Positions 34,352-44,065 of a stretch of DNA of 64,000 bases are shown in pieces (position 1 is the stretch's first letter; each line of letters begins with the position of its first letter). Where the stretch lies: the NCBI RefSeq assembly GCF_004151245.1, contig NZ_JUIW01000001.1:248001-312000 (forward strand), read 5' to 3'. Both the position numbers and the translations under genes were made by a program. Source of the DNA: Flavobacterium beibuense. GTDB lineage: Bacteria > Bacteroidota > Bacteroidia > Flavobacteriales > Flavobacteriaceae. Below the pieces are notes generated by a model, which made no database searches, was not told the DNA's origin, and was given only the letters and a program-made list of their open reading frames with translations.

Positions 34352-35428
34352 ATGAAAAAAATTATACATTCACTAATATTAGCCTTTTTGCTGTTGCCGG
34401 GTATTGCCAAGGCACAGGAGGCGGCAGGGTCTATAAACGACATTTGGTCGTTCCCTGTAATATATGCTTACGACGAAGAAGTGACTTGGTTTTTTGACCT
34501 TTCCACTACAACGTTTGCGGCAGAATCTGACGTTTATTTATGGATATGGTCGCCATCTGAACCGGATGCAGGTAACTGGGAAAATTCATCTGAATTTGCC
34601 AAACTTACCTATGAAGGTAATATGGTTTGGAGTTTTACCCTTACGCCAACCGAATACTTTAATATGTCTGCCGAAGATATTGCTGCAAGTGCAGGCTTTT
34701 GGTTCCGTTTAAAAGACAAAACAGGTTCACTACAATCTGAAGTGCATAATGTAGGTTATACTCCTTTCTCTGATTTTCCGGGTTCAGGGGAGTTGTTTAA
34801 ATCATATCCTTCTTCACCTCTTATCGATGAAGGTGTAAGTATCCTGTTTAACGCTAACCTTGCAGAAGGTTTTGAAGATGCTACTTCTGTACATTTTCAC
34901 AGCGGGCTTAACTTTTGGGATCTTAAGGTAGAGTACCAGTCATGGATACCTGAAGTTGTTGAGAAAACACGATTAAAAAACATGGGCGGAGGTATCTATA
35001 AAATGGACCTTATACCTCAGGAATACTACAGTGCTCCTGATGGTTATGTAATGGAAAATATAGCTTTCCTTTTTGTTAAGGATGATTGGGCAGCTACAAC
35101 TCCGGATCAGGTAATTTATGCCGGGGAGTTTATTCCGCCACCGCCACCGGAATTTAAATTTTTCCCTTTACAAATTAGCAAGAAAGACTTTTTAGGGATA
35201 ATAAGAACTAACAATGAGCCGGGAATAAATACACTTATTTATACGATTACTGCTGGTTCTGTTGAACTTACAGGTGAGTTTGCCGGGGGAGTAAGCGAAA
35301 TTAAAGGATTTGTTAATCTGGTTACGGCACTGCAAAATGTAGATGTTACAGAAATTCATGTAGTGGTAAAGGATAATACTGACAGGACGATATCTGATTC
35401 GGTTATTCCGCTTAAACAGTTGGATTAA
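34352..35428 (+). CDS. Secreted PUL protein of unknown family
   Basis: 358 residues from ATG 34352 (an earlier in-frame ATG overlaps the previous gene and precedes the clear signal peptide MKKIIHSLILAFLLLPGIAKAQ). The mature part is aromatic and beta-rich: WSFPVIYAYDEEVTWFFDLS, VYLWIWSPSEPDAGNW, and FHSGLNFWDLKVEYQSW, with two similar halves. This looks like tandem carbohydrate-binding beta-sandwich domains of the kind found in SusE or starch-binding proteins. A proline run (EFIPPPPPEF, about residue 260) links to a smaller C-terminal domain. Cotranscribed with SusC. Confidence 0.7.
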   Translation: MKKIIHSLILAFLLLPGIAKAQEAAGSINDIWSFPVIYAYDEEVTWFFDLSTTTFAAESDVYLWIWSPSEPDAGNWENSSEFAKLTYEGNMVWSFTLTPTEYFNMSAEDIAASAGFWFRLKDKTGSLQSEVHNVGYTPFSDFPGSGELFKSYPSSPLIDEGVSILFNANLAEGFEDATSVHFHSGLNFWDLKVEYQSWIPEVVEKTRLKNMGGGIYKMDLIPQEYYSAPDGYVMENIAFLFVKDDWAATTPDQVIYAGEFIPPPPPEFKFFPLQISKKDFLGIIRTNNEPGINTLIYTITAGSVELTGEFAGGVSEIKGFVNLVTALQNVDVTEIHVVVKDNTDRTISDSVIPLKQLD

Positions 35429-35458
35429 TAATTCACAATCAACTTAAAAAATCTTTCA

Positions 35459-38389
35459 ATGAATAGTAAAAATACAAAAGCAGGCCTGTACCAGGTACGG
35501 GCTAATAAATTGCTGATGCTTACGGTTTTCATGCTTTTATTCTCGGTGGGTATGTATGCCCAGGGGAAAAAGCTGATTTCTGGTACTGTAAATGATAAAA
35601 CCGGTATGGGTTTACCGGGCGTTTCGATAATTGAGGTTGGAACAACAAACAGTGTAGCTACAGATGTAGACGGTAAGTTTGTTATTGAAGCTGCTGTAGG
35701 CAGTACACTTGAAATATCGTTTGTAGGGTATGATACACAAACTATAGTAGTGGAACAAAATACCTCTACGCTAAATGTAACTCTCGAAGAAGGTGCTTTA
35801 ATGCTTGATGCGGTTGAGGTAGTTTCGGTAGGTTATGGTACCATGAGAAAGTCTGACTTAACAGGTGCAATTTCGACTTTAAGCGGAGACGATCTGTTAA
35901 AAGGTAATATAACTTCTACGTCAAGAGTACTTCAGGGTAAAGTTGCCGGTTTAGCGGTAGTACAGGATACGGGTGATCCAAGTGCAGGTTCTTCTATAAG
36001 ATTAAGAGGAGGTACATCACTAACGGCAAGTAACAGTCCGCTAATTGTAGTGGATGGTGTTGCCGGTGTGGATATAGATATCGTTCAGCCGAATGATATA
36101 AAATCAGTAGACGTTTTAAAAGATGCTTCTGCAACTGCTATTTACGGTTCAAGAGGTGCTAATGGTGTAATTATCATTACCACTAAGAGCGGCAGAAAAG
36201 GTGCATCAATTGTTTACAACGGTTTTACAGGTATAGGAAAGGCAGCTAACAATCTTGACCTTCTTTCTGCAGACCAATGGAGAGGTTATGTTCGTGATAA
36301 CAACCTTGCTGATGCGGTTGATTACGGAGGGGATACAAACTGGCAAAAAGAGATTCAACAAACTGCGGTTTCTCAAAACCATAACTTAAGCATTAGTTCA
36401 GGCACAGAAACAAGCGGACTAAAAGCTTCGATTCAGTATTTTGATAATGAAGGTGTTATCAAAAAATCAGGCTTAGAGAGATTAAGCGGTAATATTAACG
36501 CTTATCAGTATGCTTTTAATAAAAAACTTAAGTTTGATGTTGGTTTAATGGCCAATATAGACAAATGGAATCCGGTTGATTACAGGGTTTTTGAACGTTC
36601 ATTTAACCTGAACCCAACAATTCCTGTATATGATGAAAACGGTGATTTTACATCTGTAGGAGGTACTCTTTATGAAAACCCGGTTGAAATACTTACTAAC
36701 CGTACTGCAGACAGCAGAAGACACAGGTTATTAGGTTATTTTAAAACAGAGGTAGATATATTTAAAGATTTTAAAGCCGTAGTAAACACTTCATTAGAGC
36801 ACAATGCATTACAGGCAGATCAATACAAGCCTTCTTACGCAGTTCTTGAAGGTAGAACTGAAAACGGTTACGCACAAAAAACATATGCAGAATATACTAC
36901 TGCCCAAATAGAAACTTACCTTACTTACAGCAAACTGTTTGATAAGCATAGCGTTAATGTTATGGCAGGTTACTCTTATCTTGAAAATGTATATCAGGGC
37001 TTTGGTGCTCAGCGCAGCGGATTTGAAACAGACTTATTTGGTTACAATAATTTAGGTGCAGGTTACAGTTACCGTTTGGGTGATGTTTACTCTTATAAAG
37101 GAAAGTCAAATCTTGTTTCTTTCTTTGGTAGGGCAAACTACTCTTACGATGGTAAATATATGGCTACGGCTACAATTAGGAGAGACGGTTCAAGCCGCTT
37201 TGGTGCAAACAACAAATGGGGTGTATTCCCTTCGGCTTCGGTTGCATGGAGAATTTCAGATGAAAACTTTATGAACTGGTCAGATAACTGGTTAGGTAAC
37301 CTTAAGCTAAGAGTAGGATATGGTGTAACAGGTAACCAGGACGGTATTGGTGAATACAAATCACTTTCTATACTTGGAGTAGGTCAGGATAGTTACTATA
37401 ACCCTGCTACCGGGACATGGAGCCTTGCTTATTCGCCAACACAAAACCCTAATCCGGATCTTAAATGGGAACAGACAGGTCAGTTAAATATTGGTCTTGA
37501 CTTTACATTATTTAATATCCTTTCAGGTTCATTTGAATATTATTCAAAACAAACAAAAGATCTTCTTTATACGTATCAGGTACCACAGCCACCTTACTTA
37601 GTGGGTACTATGCTTGCTAACGTAGGTGAACTTTCTAACAAAGGTGTGGAGCTTACATTAAATGCAGATGTTATTAATAAAGATAAGTTTACATGGAGTG
37701 TAAACGGTACGTTTGCTCATAACAAGCAGGTTATTGAAAAACTTTCAAACCAGACTTATGAAACAGATATTATCTACAGTGGTTCGTTACACGGCCTTTC
37801 AGGTATGTCTAACCAGTACTCACAAATTATTGCAGAAGGTTATCCTGTAGGTACTTTTTGGGGTAAGGAATTTCTTGGGTTTGATGAGGACGGACAGTTT
37901 ATCTTAAGTGAAGAGGAAAAAGCTATTGGAGATGTTCAGCCAGACTTTATTATGGGTCTTGGAATGAATTTTACATACGATAAATTTGATTTAGGTATTT
38001 CTGGTTACGGTATGTTCGGGCAGGATGTACTTAACGCAACAGCAATGATGCTTAACGATCCTAACAGGCTTCCGGCATACAACGTACCGGACAGCTATGT
38101 AGGTTCTGGTATTAATTCTGCTCCTACCTATTCGAGCTACTGGATTGAAAAGGCTTCTTTCTTCAGATTACAAAATGTAACGCTAGGCTATACTATACCA
38201 TTTGAGAATATTGGTTCTAAACTAAGAGTATATGTAATGGGTGAAAACCTTGCTGTGTTTACAAATTATGATGGTACAGACCCTGAAGTAAACCTTACTG
38301 GTCTTGCAAATCCGGGTATAGACAGGTTTAACAACTATCCAAGGCCAAGAACTTTTTCAATAGGTCTTAATTTCACACTTGCTGAATAA
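35459..38389 (+). CDS. SusC-like TonB-dependent outer-membrane transporter
   Basis: 976-residue outer-membrane importer of oligosaccharides. A signal peptide ends at about GMYAQG. A CarboxypepD-reg-like domain follows (ISGTVNDKTGMGLPGVSI ... VSFVGYDTQTIVV, residues about 39-112). Next are a TonB-box-like VEVVSVGYGTMRKSDLTGAIS, a plug domain (GSSIRLRGGTSL ... VDVLKDASATAIYGSRGANGVIIITTK), and a beta-barrel to the C-terminal RPRTFSIGLNFTLAE. The typical SusC order is intact. Paired with SusD 29 bases downstream; the TonB protein at 14869 is a possible energy partner, though several usually exist per genome. Confidence 0.95.
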   Translation: MNSKNTKAGLYQVRANKLLMLTVFMLLFSVGMYAQGKKLISGTVNDKTGMGLPGVSIIEVGTTNSVATDVDGKFVIEAAVGSTLEISFVGYDTQTIVVEQNTSTLNVTLEEGALMLDAVEVVSVGYGTMRKSDLTGAISTLSGDDLLKGNITSTSRVLQGKVAGLAVVQDTGDPSAGSSIRLRGGTSLTASNSPLIVVDGVAGVDIDIVQPNDIKSVDVLKDASATAIYGSRGANGVIIITTKSGRKGASIVYNGFTGIGKAANNLDLLSADQWRGYVRDNNLADAVDYGGDTNWQKEIQQTAVSQNHNLSISSGTETSGLKASIQYFDNEGVIKKSGLERLSGNINAYQYAFNKKLKFDVGLMANIDKWNPVDYRVFERSFNLNPTIPVYDENGDFTSVGGTLYENPVEILTNRTADSRRHRLLGYFKTEVDIFKDFKAVVNTSLEHNALQADQYKPSYAVLEGRTENGYAQKTYAEYTTAQIETYLTYSKLFDKHSVNVMAGYSYLENVYQGFGAQRSGFETDLFGYNNLGAGYSYRLGDVYSYKGKSNLVSFFGRANYSYDGKYMATATIRRDGSSRFGANNKWGVFPSASVAWRISDENFMNWSDNWLGNLKLRVGYGVTGNQDGIGEYKSLSILGVGQDSYYNPATGTWSLAYSPTQNPNPDLKWEQTGQLNIGLDFTLFNILSGSFEYYSKQTKDLLYTYQVPQPPYLVGTMLANVGELSNKGVELTLNADVINKDKFTWSVNGTFAHNKQVIEKLSNQTYETDIIYSGSLHGLSGMSNQYSQIIAEGYPVGTFWGKEFLGFDEDGQFILSEEEKAIGDVQPDFIMGLGMNFTYDKFDLGISGYGMFGQDVLNATAMMLNDPNRLPAYNVPDSYVGSGINSAPTYSSYWIEKASFFRLQNVTLGYTIPFENIGSKLRVYVMGENLAVFTNYDGTDPEVNLTGLANPGIDRFNNYPRPRTFSIGLNFTLAE

Positions 38390-38418
38390 GCGATTTGATA
38401 ACCTTAAATTTTAAACTA

Positions 38419-39918
38419 ATGAAAATTAAAATAACAGCATTATTCCTTACTTCGCTTTTTGCACTGTCTTGTACAGATCTTGATGAAGATCTGTATGACA
38501 GAGTTAAGGATGATAACTTTGGAACTACTCCAAGTGAGGTGGAGGCCCTGGTAGGTGGAGCTTATTCTTCATTACGAGGTTTTAGCGACGGAATTTCAAA
38601 CTCATTTCCGGGTAGCGAATATGTGTTTTTCCTTAATGCAGTAAGTTCAGACGAAACCGTAATCCCAACAAGAGGTACCGACTGGTTTGATGGCGGGCAA
38701 TGGCAAAGAGCACAAACCCATACATGGCAACCAAGTGACGGTATGATACTTTCTGCATGGCGTTATTGCTATGCGGGTATCGCAAAAGTGAACTCTATTA
38801 TTTACCAGATAGATAAGTCAGGCTTAACGGATGAGGCTAAAACTCCTATCTATGCAGAGCTAAGAGCAGTTAGGGCTTATTATTACTACATGTTATTAGA
38901 CATGTTTGGTAATGTGCCTATTGTTACTGATTTTGAAGACCAGAACTTACCTTCAAACTCAACACGTCAGGAAGTGTATGACTTTGTGGAATCGGAGCTT
39001 TTAGATGCACTTCCGCACCTTAAATCAGAAATTGTATACTCTAAGTTTACTAAAAATGTAGCTTATTCTTTACTGGCAAGGCTATATCTTAATTCAGAGG
39101 CATTTATTGGTGTGGCCCGTTGGCAGGATTGTATAGATATGTGCCAGAATATTTCAGGCTATTCTTTAAATGTAGACTACTTTGGAAACTTTGCTACAGA
39201 AAATCAGACATCAGGAGAGATAATATTTGCTATTCCTTATGATCATACAGCAGGTACAGTAGGTAACTATATGAGCTCTATGAGCTGCCATTACCTTCAC
39301 AGGTTTACTATTTCGCCAACTGGAGACTATCCCTGGAGTGCAAATGGTATGTCTGCAGAACCGGGTGTTTACTCAAGTTTTGAAGAAGGCGACATAAGAC
39401 GAAACGCTATGGTTGAAGGTGAGCAAATCAATCTTGCTACCGGTTCGGTTATTATTATGGATAGCGGAGAACCGCTTATTTATACAGAGGATATTCCTGA
39501 TTTTACAAACTCTACTCAAAATGTAGGTATCCGTTTAGGAAAATATGAAATGAAACCGGGTGAGACCTGGGAGAGAGATCACGACCTTGTGGTTATCCGT
39601 TATTCAGAAATTCTTATGATGCAGGCAGAATGTTATGTACGTTTAGGTTCTCCGGGACTTGCACAGCCATTTGTAGAGCAGGTAAGATCTCGTGCAGGTG
39701 TTGATACACCGGGTACAATAGATTTAGACTTTATAGATAAAGAACTTTTAAGAGAATTCCTTTTTGAGGGAAGAAGAAGAACCGATAACATCAGATTCGG
39801 TACTTTCTTCCAGCCTGGATGGGAACTGGGGACTACAGAGCCATACAGAGCTATTTTCCCTATACCGGAAACAGTGGTGAATACCAATGCCAATCTGGTA
39901 CAAAACCCGGGCTACTAA
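38419..39918 (+). CDS. SusD-like glycan-binding lipoprotein
   Basis: 499 residues from ATG 38419; the longer frame with a TTG start adds eight unlikely residues. Lipoprotein signal (MKIKITALFLTSLFALSC). The SusD family features are the DLDEDLYDRV opening, LRAVRAYYYYMLLDMFGNVPIVTD (TPR-helical face), VRYSEILMMQAECYVRLGSPG-like near the end, and FLFEGRRRTDNIRFGTF ... FPIPETVVNTNANLVQNPGY at the C-terminus. It forms the lid on the SusC barrel at the cell surface. A strong hairpin follows the gene. Confidence 0.95.
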   Translation: MKIKITALFLTSLFALSCTDLDEDLYDRVKDDNFGTTPSEVEALVGGAYSSLRGFSDGISNSFPGSEYVFFLNAVSSDETVIPTRGTDWFDGGQWQRAQTHTWQPSDGMILSAWRYCYAGIAKVNSIIYQIDKSGLTDEAKTPIYAELRAVRAYYYYMLLDMFGNVPIVTDFEDQNLPSNSTRQEVYDFVESELLDALPHLKSEIVYSKFTKNVAYSLLARLYLNSEAFIGVARWQDCIDMCQNISGYSLNVDYFGNFATENQTSGEIIFAIPYDHTAGTVGNYMSSMSCHYLHRFTISPTGDYPWSANGMSAEPGVYSSFEEGDIRRNAMVEGEQINLATGSVIIMDSGEPLIYTEDIPDFTNSTQNVGIRLGKYEMKPGETWERDHDLVVIRYSEILMMQAECYVRLGSPGLAQPFVEQVRSRAGVDTPGTIDLDFIDKELLREFLFEGRRRTDNIRFGTFFQPGWELGTTEPYRAIFPIPETVVNTNANLVQNPGY

Positions 39919-39929
39919 TTTGTGTTAGT

Positions 39930-39975
39930 TGCCGGTCTTCCATGTTTGGGTTAGTCGTGGAAGGCCGGCATCTTT
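39930..39975 (+). promoter_or_regulatory. Strong intercistronic hairpin between susD and the GH71/99-like gene
   Basis: A 14-bp stem TGCCGGTCTTCCAT / GTGGAAGGCCGGCA (two G-U pairs) is followed by TCTTTT. It could act as a partial terminator or as a 3' stabiliser that gives more susCD than enzyme mRNA. Confidence 0.6.
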
Positions 39976-39998
39976 TAAGCTTAATAAAAAAAGATTTG

Positions 39999-41252
39999 AT
40001 GAACAGGTATTTTACAATATTATTAATAGGGGCTGTAAATTTTGGTATTGCCTTTAGCTGCGGTAGCTGCAGTAAAGACGATTCAGGATCTCAGGATACT
40101 CCGCAGGAGGAAACCATAGATCCTGTAGCAGTAACTAAAACAAATGCTACAAAAATTTATATGCACTATATGCCCTGGTTTGAAACCAAGGAGAGCAGTG
40201 GCAATAACCAGTGGGGTTACCACTGGACAATGGCTAATAAAAACCCTGACAATGTTGATGCAAACGGGCACAGGGAAATAGCTTCACATTACTATCCGCT
40301 AATCGGACCGTATCATTCGGGCGATAAAGATGTTATTGAAAACCATTTACTGCTGATGAAGTACGCAGGAGTAGATGGTATTTTGATTGACTGGTATGGG
40401 ACTTTTGATTTAAATGACTTTAAGGCATTAAAAGAAAACTCCGAACAGATTATCGATATGCTCGATGAGGTTGGACTGCAGTATGCCATTGTGTATGAAG
40501 ACAGGTTTTTAAATGATATTGTGAATGCAGGGTTGGCACCTACCGTAACAGGAGCTGCCAAAACAGATTTGGGCTACATGCAAAGCAATTATTTTAATGA
40601 TGATACTTATATCAAAATAAATAATAAGCCTTTGCTTTTAAACTTTGGTCCTATAGTGCTGCAAACACCAGATCAGTGGACCAGTGCTTTCAGTAACCTG
40701 AGTACAAAGCCTACTTTCCTTACCTTATGGAATGAGTCGGCAGAGGCTGGTTCAAATGCTTCGGGAGAGTATGCATGGGTGTATGAAAACAATGCAAACC
40801 TTAATAATTTTTATGTAAATAACCTTCCTAACCTGGATGTGGCTATGGGTAGTGCTTATCCGGGGTTTCATGATTTTTATGCAGAAGGCGGTACTTCTAC
40901 AGTTATTGGCTGGACCATAGATCATAATAACGGGGCTATACTAGATGAAACATTAAGCATGGCACAAAACGCTAATCTTAATTACCTGCAGCTGATAACA
41001 TGGAATGACTTTGGAGAAGGTACTATGTTTGAGCCAACGGCAGAGTTTGGCTACAACTACATTCAAAAAGTAAAAACATTTGCAGGGGTGCAAAACACAG
41101 GAAATGTTTTTACTGAAATAAGTAAACTTTACGATTTAAGAAAAGAGTATAAAGGCAATCCTGATATTCAGAAAAAGCTTGATAAAGCATTCAGTTATTT
41201 TGTTTCAATGCAAGCCGATAAAGCGATAGCGCTATTAAACGAAATCCAGTAA
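39999..41252 (+). CDS. Glycoside hydrolase family 71/99-like lipoprotein
   Basis: 417 residues from ATG 39999; the open frame reaches 60 codons further upstream but overlaps susD and lacks the signal peptide. The signal (MNRYFTILLIGAVNFGIAFSC) is lipoprotein-like. The conserved motifs are MHYMPWFE, NQWGYHWTM, REIASHYYPLIGPYHSGD, DGILIDWYGT and YAIVYEDRF, all of the uncharacterised GH71/GH99-like group often found in Bacteroidota loci. GH99 enzymes cut alpha-mannans and GH71 alpha-1,3-glucans. No close activity can be assigned; the acidic residues in LIDWYG and VYEDRF are the likely catalytic centre. Confidence 0.82.
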   Translation: MNRYFTILLIGAVNFGIAFSCGSCSKDDSGSQDTPQEETIDPVAVTKTNATKIYMHYMPWFETKESSGNNQWGYHWTMANKNPDNVDANGHREIASHYYPLIGPYHSGDKDVIENHLLLMKYAGVDGILIDWYGTFDLNDFKALKENSEQIIDMLDEVGLQYAIVYEDRFLNDIVNAGLAPTVTGAAKTDLGYMQSNYFNDDTYIKINNKPLLLNFGPIVLQTPDQWTSAFSNLSTKPTFLTLWNESAEAGSNASGEYAWVYENNANLNNFYVNNLPNLDVAMGSAYPGFHDFYAEGGTSTVIGWTIDHNNGAILDETLSMAQNANLNYLQLITWNDFGEGTMFEPTAEFGYNYIQKVKTFAGVQNTGNVFTEISKLYDLRKEYKGNPDIQKKLDKAFSYFVSMQADKAIALLNEIQ

Positions 41253-41273
41253 TAATTGTAATTAATGCAGATA

Positions 41274-43301
41274 ATGAAAAATAAATTATACAGGTTGTGC
41301 CTTACAGCTGTTGCTTCGGTATTGGTTTTTTCCTGTGGTACAGAAGAAAAAGTATATACAATAGCATCACCGGGTAACAACAACGAGTTGGTTTTTAAAC
41401 TAACAGAAACAGGACAGCCTGAGTATAGTTTTTCCTTTAACGGGAAAAAAGTGATTGAACCTTCCTTAATGGGGTTTGAATTTCAGGATACAGATAAAAT
41501 GACCGAAGGTTTTGAGGTAGTTAATACCGAACAAAATACGGTAAAACAATCATGGGAACAGCCTTGGGGCGAATTTAAAACGGTTGAAGACAACCATAAC
41601 GAGCTTATTGTTCATTTAAAGGAATCTAAAGGGGCTGGCCGTTTAATGGATATTGTTTTCAGGGTTTTTAATGACGGAGTAGGTTTTAGGTATTCGTTTC
41701 CTAAACAGCCTAATCTTGACAAGGTTAAGATTTCTAACGAGGTTACACAATTTACTTTCCCTTTTGATAATGATGTGTGGTGGATTCCTGTTCATGGGGA
41801 GAACAGCTACTATGAGAGTTTTTATCGTAAAACTCCTATGAGTAAGACAGACACCATTAACACGCCGGCTACTTTTGAAACCAGGGACAGCCTGTTCGTT
41901 GCTGTACACGAGGCTAATTTAACAGACTTTGCATCCATGACTTTGTTAAAGACTCAGGGTAACACTTACAAGAGTGAACTGGTTCCATGGGCCGATGGTG
42001 TAAAGGTATATGCACAAACTCCTTTTGTAACACCATGGAGAACTATTATGGTAGGTAATAAGGCGGGAGATTTAGCTACATCTGCATTAACACTGAACCT
42101 TAATGAACCTTGTAAGATTGAAGATACTTCATGGATTACACCTACCAAGTATGTTGGTATATGGTGGGGCATGCATCTTGAAAAATATACTTGGGGACAG
42201 GGTGAAAAACATGGTGCTACAACAGAAAATACCAAAAAATATATAGATTTTGCCGCAGCAAATGGTTTTGACGGTGTGCTTGTGGAAGGATGGAATGAAG
42301 GATGGGACGGAGACTGGACTGCAGATGGTACTGCATTTAGCTTTGTAAAGCCTTATCCTGATTTTGATCTGGAAGAAATAACAAGATATGCCGCAGAGAA
42401 AAACGTGAGGCTTATAGGGCATCATGAAACTGCCGGGGCAGCAAGTCACTATGAAAGTCAGCTTGAAGATGCTTACAACCTATATAATAAAGTGGGTGTA
42501 AATTCGGTTAAAACCGGATATGTAAACAAGTATCTGGATAAGAAAGAATGGCACGACGGACAGTATGGTGTTCGCCATTACAGAAAAGTAATAGAAACAG
42601 CTGCCAAACACCGTATTATGATAGATAACCATGAGCCTGTAAAAGGTACAGGATTATGGCGTACCTATCCTAACCTTATGGCTCAGGAAGGGGCAAGAGG
42701 GCAGGAGTATAATGCATGGTCGGCAGATGGAGGTAATACTCCTGAGCATACTACAATTATGCCTTTTACAAGACTGCTTGCCGGTCCGTTTGACTTTACT
42801 CCGGGTAATTTTAATTTCGATTATAAAACACCTAACAATGCCATGGTACAAACTACCGTAGCTAAGCAATTGGCTTTGTATGTGGTTATTTTCAGTCCGC
42901 TGCAAATGGCTTCAGACCTGCCTGAAAATTATGAAGGCAAGCCTGCTTTTCAGTTTATAAAAGATGTACCATGCAATTGGGAGGAAACCAAAGTGCTTGA
43001 TTCTAAAATAGGGGAATATGTAACTATTGCACGTAAAGACAGAAATAGTAACGACTGGTACTTAGGTTCGATAACCAATAGTGATGCAAGAGAACTAAAT
43101 ATTCCTTTAGATTTCCTTGAAAAAGGTACGGCTTATGAAGCAGAAATATATGCAGATGGTGAAGGAGCAAATTACAAGACAAACCCGTATCCGGTAGTTA
43201 TAGAAAAGAAAACGGTTAACAGTACCATGACATTAGACATGAAGCTTGCTCCGGGCGGAGGTACTGCAATAAGAATAACACCATTAAAAATAAACAGGTA
43301 G
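41274..43301 (+). CDS. GH97 glycoside hydrolase of the inverting (SusB) type
   Basis: Lipoprotein of about 675 residues (signal MKNKLYRLCLTAVASVLVFSC; an ATG three codons earlier is also possible). Catalytic glutamates match SusB by spacing: HHETAG, then exactly 69 residues to DNHEP, 18 more to MAQEGA, and 6 more to RGQE. From memory these correspond to SusB Glu439, Glu508, Glu526 and Glu532; HGENSYYES fits the Glu194 calcium ligand. The position of the nucleophile aspartate in retaining GH97 alpha-galactosidases reads VKTGYV here, so an inverting alpha-glucosidase is favoured. Last gene of the PUL. Confidence 0.9.
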   Translation: MKNKLYRLCLTAVASVLVFSCGTEEKVYTIASPGNNNELVFKLTETGQPEYSFSFNGKKVIEPSLMGFEFQDTDKMTEGFEVVNTEQNTVKQSWEQPWGEFKTVEDNHNELIVHLKESKGAGRLMDIVFRVFNDGVGFRYSFPKQPNLDKVKISNEVTQFTFPFDNDVWWIPVHGENSYYESFYRKTPMSKTDTINTPATFETRDSLFVAVHEANLTDFASMTLLKTQGNTYKSELVPWADGVKVYAQTPFVTPWRTIMVGNKAGDLATSALTLNLNEPCKIEDTSWITPTKYVGIWWGMHLEKYTWGQGEKHGATTENTKKYIDFAAANGFDGVLVEGWNEGWDGDWTADGTAFSFVKPYPDFDLEEITRYAAEKNVRLIGHHETAGAASHYESQLEDAYNLYNKVGVNSVKTGYVNKYLDKKEWHDGQYGVRHYRKVIETAAKHRIMIDNHEPVKGTGLWRTYPNLMAQEGARGQEYNAWSADGGNTPEHTTIMPFTRLLAGPFDFTPGNFNFDYKTPNNAMVQTTVAKQLALYVVIFSPLQMASDLPENYEGKPAFQFIKDVPCNWEETKVLDSKIGEYVTIARKDRNSNDWYLGSITNSDARELNIPLDFLEKGTAYEAEIYADGEGANYKTNPYPVVIEKKTVNSTMTLDMKLAPGGGTAIRITPLKINR

Positions 43302-43334
43302 ATATAGACTTGTATTTGTGATTATGTTTTAGTT

Positions 43335-43364
43335 AAAGCGGGGAGTGGAGGCCCCGCTTTTTTT
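43335..43364. terminator. Terminator at the end of the polysaccharide utilisation locus
   Basis: Perfect AAAGCGGGG / CCCCGCTTT stem with an 8-base loop and a T run; the reverse strand carries an A-to-U tract for the convergent nucleosidase gene. Confidence 0.85.
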
Positions 43365-43962
43365 ATAGTATAGAAGTAATAGTTTTTTTTAAGGCACTAC
43401 CTGCCAGTTTAACCATCTCCGGCCAGTCGGTTGCAGCCGTGCCGTCTGCTCCGTCAGAAATATATTTAAGACAAAGGAAAGGTATGTTTTCCTGTTTTGC
43501 TATAAGAGCTAAAGGATAGGCTTCCATGTCAATTACATTGTAATCTTCGGTATTATGATCCATTACAAAACTGTCGCCTGTACCGCAAATTCCGTGAGGT
43601 AAATTATCAATACTGATGCCGTATTCCAATATCGGTTTATGTACGGAAAAAGGAGTTTGGTACTTTTCAAACCCTAATGCGGTAACATCCATGTCCCTTT
43701 GCACAAATCCGGTACAGCAAACCACTTCACCGCGTTTATGTGAAGTGCTTCCCGCCGATCCTAAGTTTATTATTATGCTGGGTTTTTCCTCATGAATGCG
43801 CTTCATAAGATTGTACATGGCATTAAGTTTACCAATGCCTACAAAAAGAGGGCTTACATCGGCAAACTCATGAGTTGCTTCCGATTCTAAAGCGAAAACA
43901 TATAATGGATTTTCCAGTAATCCTGCTTGGGTAGTTAAATTAGGGTAATTTATAACAGACAT
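43363..43962 (-). CDS. Nucleosidase/phosphorylase superfamily protein (MTA/SAH nucleosidase-like)
   Basis: 199 residues from ATG 43962; a TTG seven codons upstream is in the reading frame but not convincing. The fold family is PNP_UDP_1: GIGKLNAMYNLMKRI (about residues 41-55), NLGSAGS (about 65-71), the base-binding VIDMEAYPLALIAKQ (about 144-158) and the catalytic aspartate region ISDGADG (about 167-173). Short for a 5'-methylthioadenosine / S-adenosylhomocysteine nucleosidase (usually about 230), so substrate is uncertain. Stands alone. Confidence 0.82.
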   Translation of the reverse strand: MSVINYPNLTTQAGLLENPLYVFALESEATHEFADVSPLFVGIGKLNAMYNLMKRIHEEKPSIIINLGSAGSTSHKRGEVVCCTGFVQRDMDVTALGFEKYQTPFSVHKPILEYGISIDNLPHGICGTGDSFVMDHNTEDYNVIDMEAYPLALIAKQENIPFLCLKYISDGADGTAATDWPEMVKLAGSALKKTITSIL

Positions 43963-44017
43963 GAATAATCTAAATTTCTGCAAATTTAAGCCAAAAAAAT
44001 AAACCTGTTTTTAAACA

Positions 44018-44048
44018 GAAAGGCCAGACAATTGTCTGGCCTTTTTTA
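44018..44048 (-). terminator. Terminator after the SDR gene of the second AraC module
   Basis: AAGGCCAGACAATTGTCTGGCCTT is a perfect 24-base palindrome followed by T and preceded by A on the other side. Confidence 0.88.
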
Positions 44049-44065
44049 TTAGATATATTGTGTTT

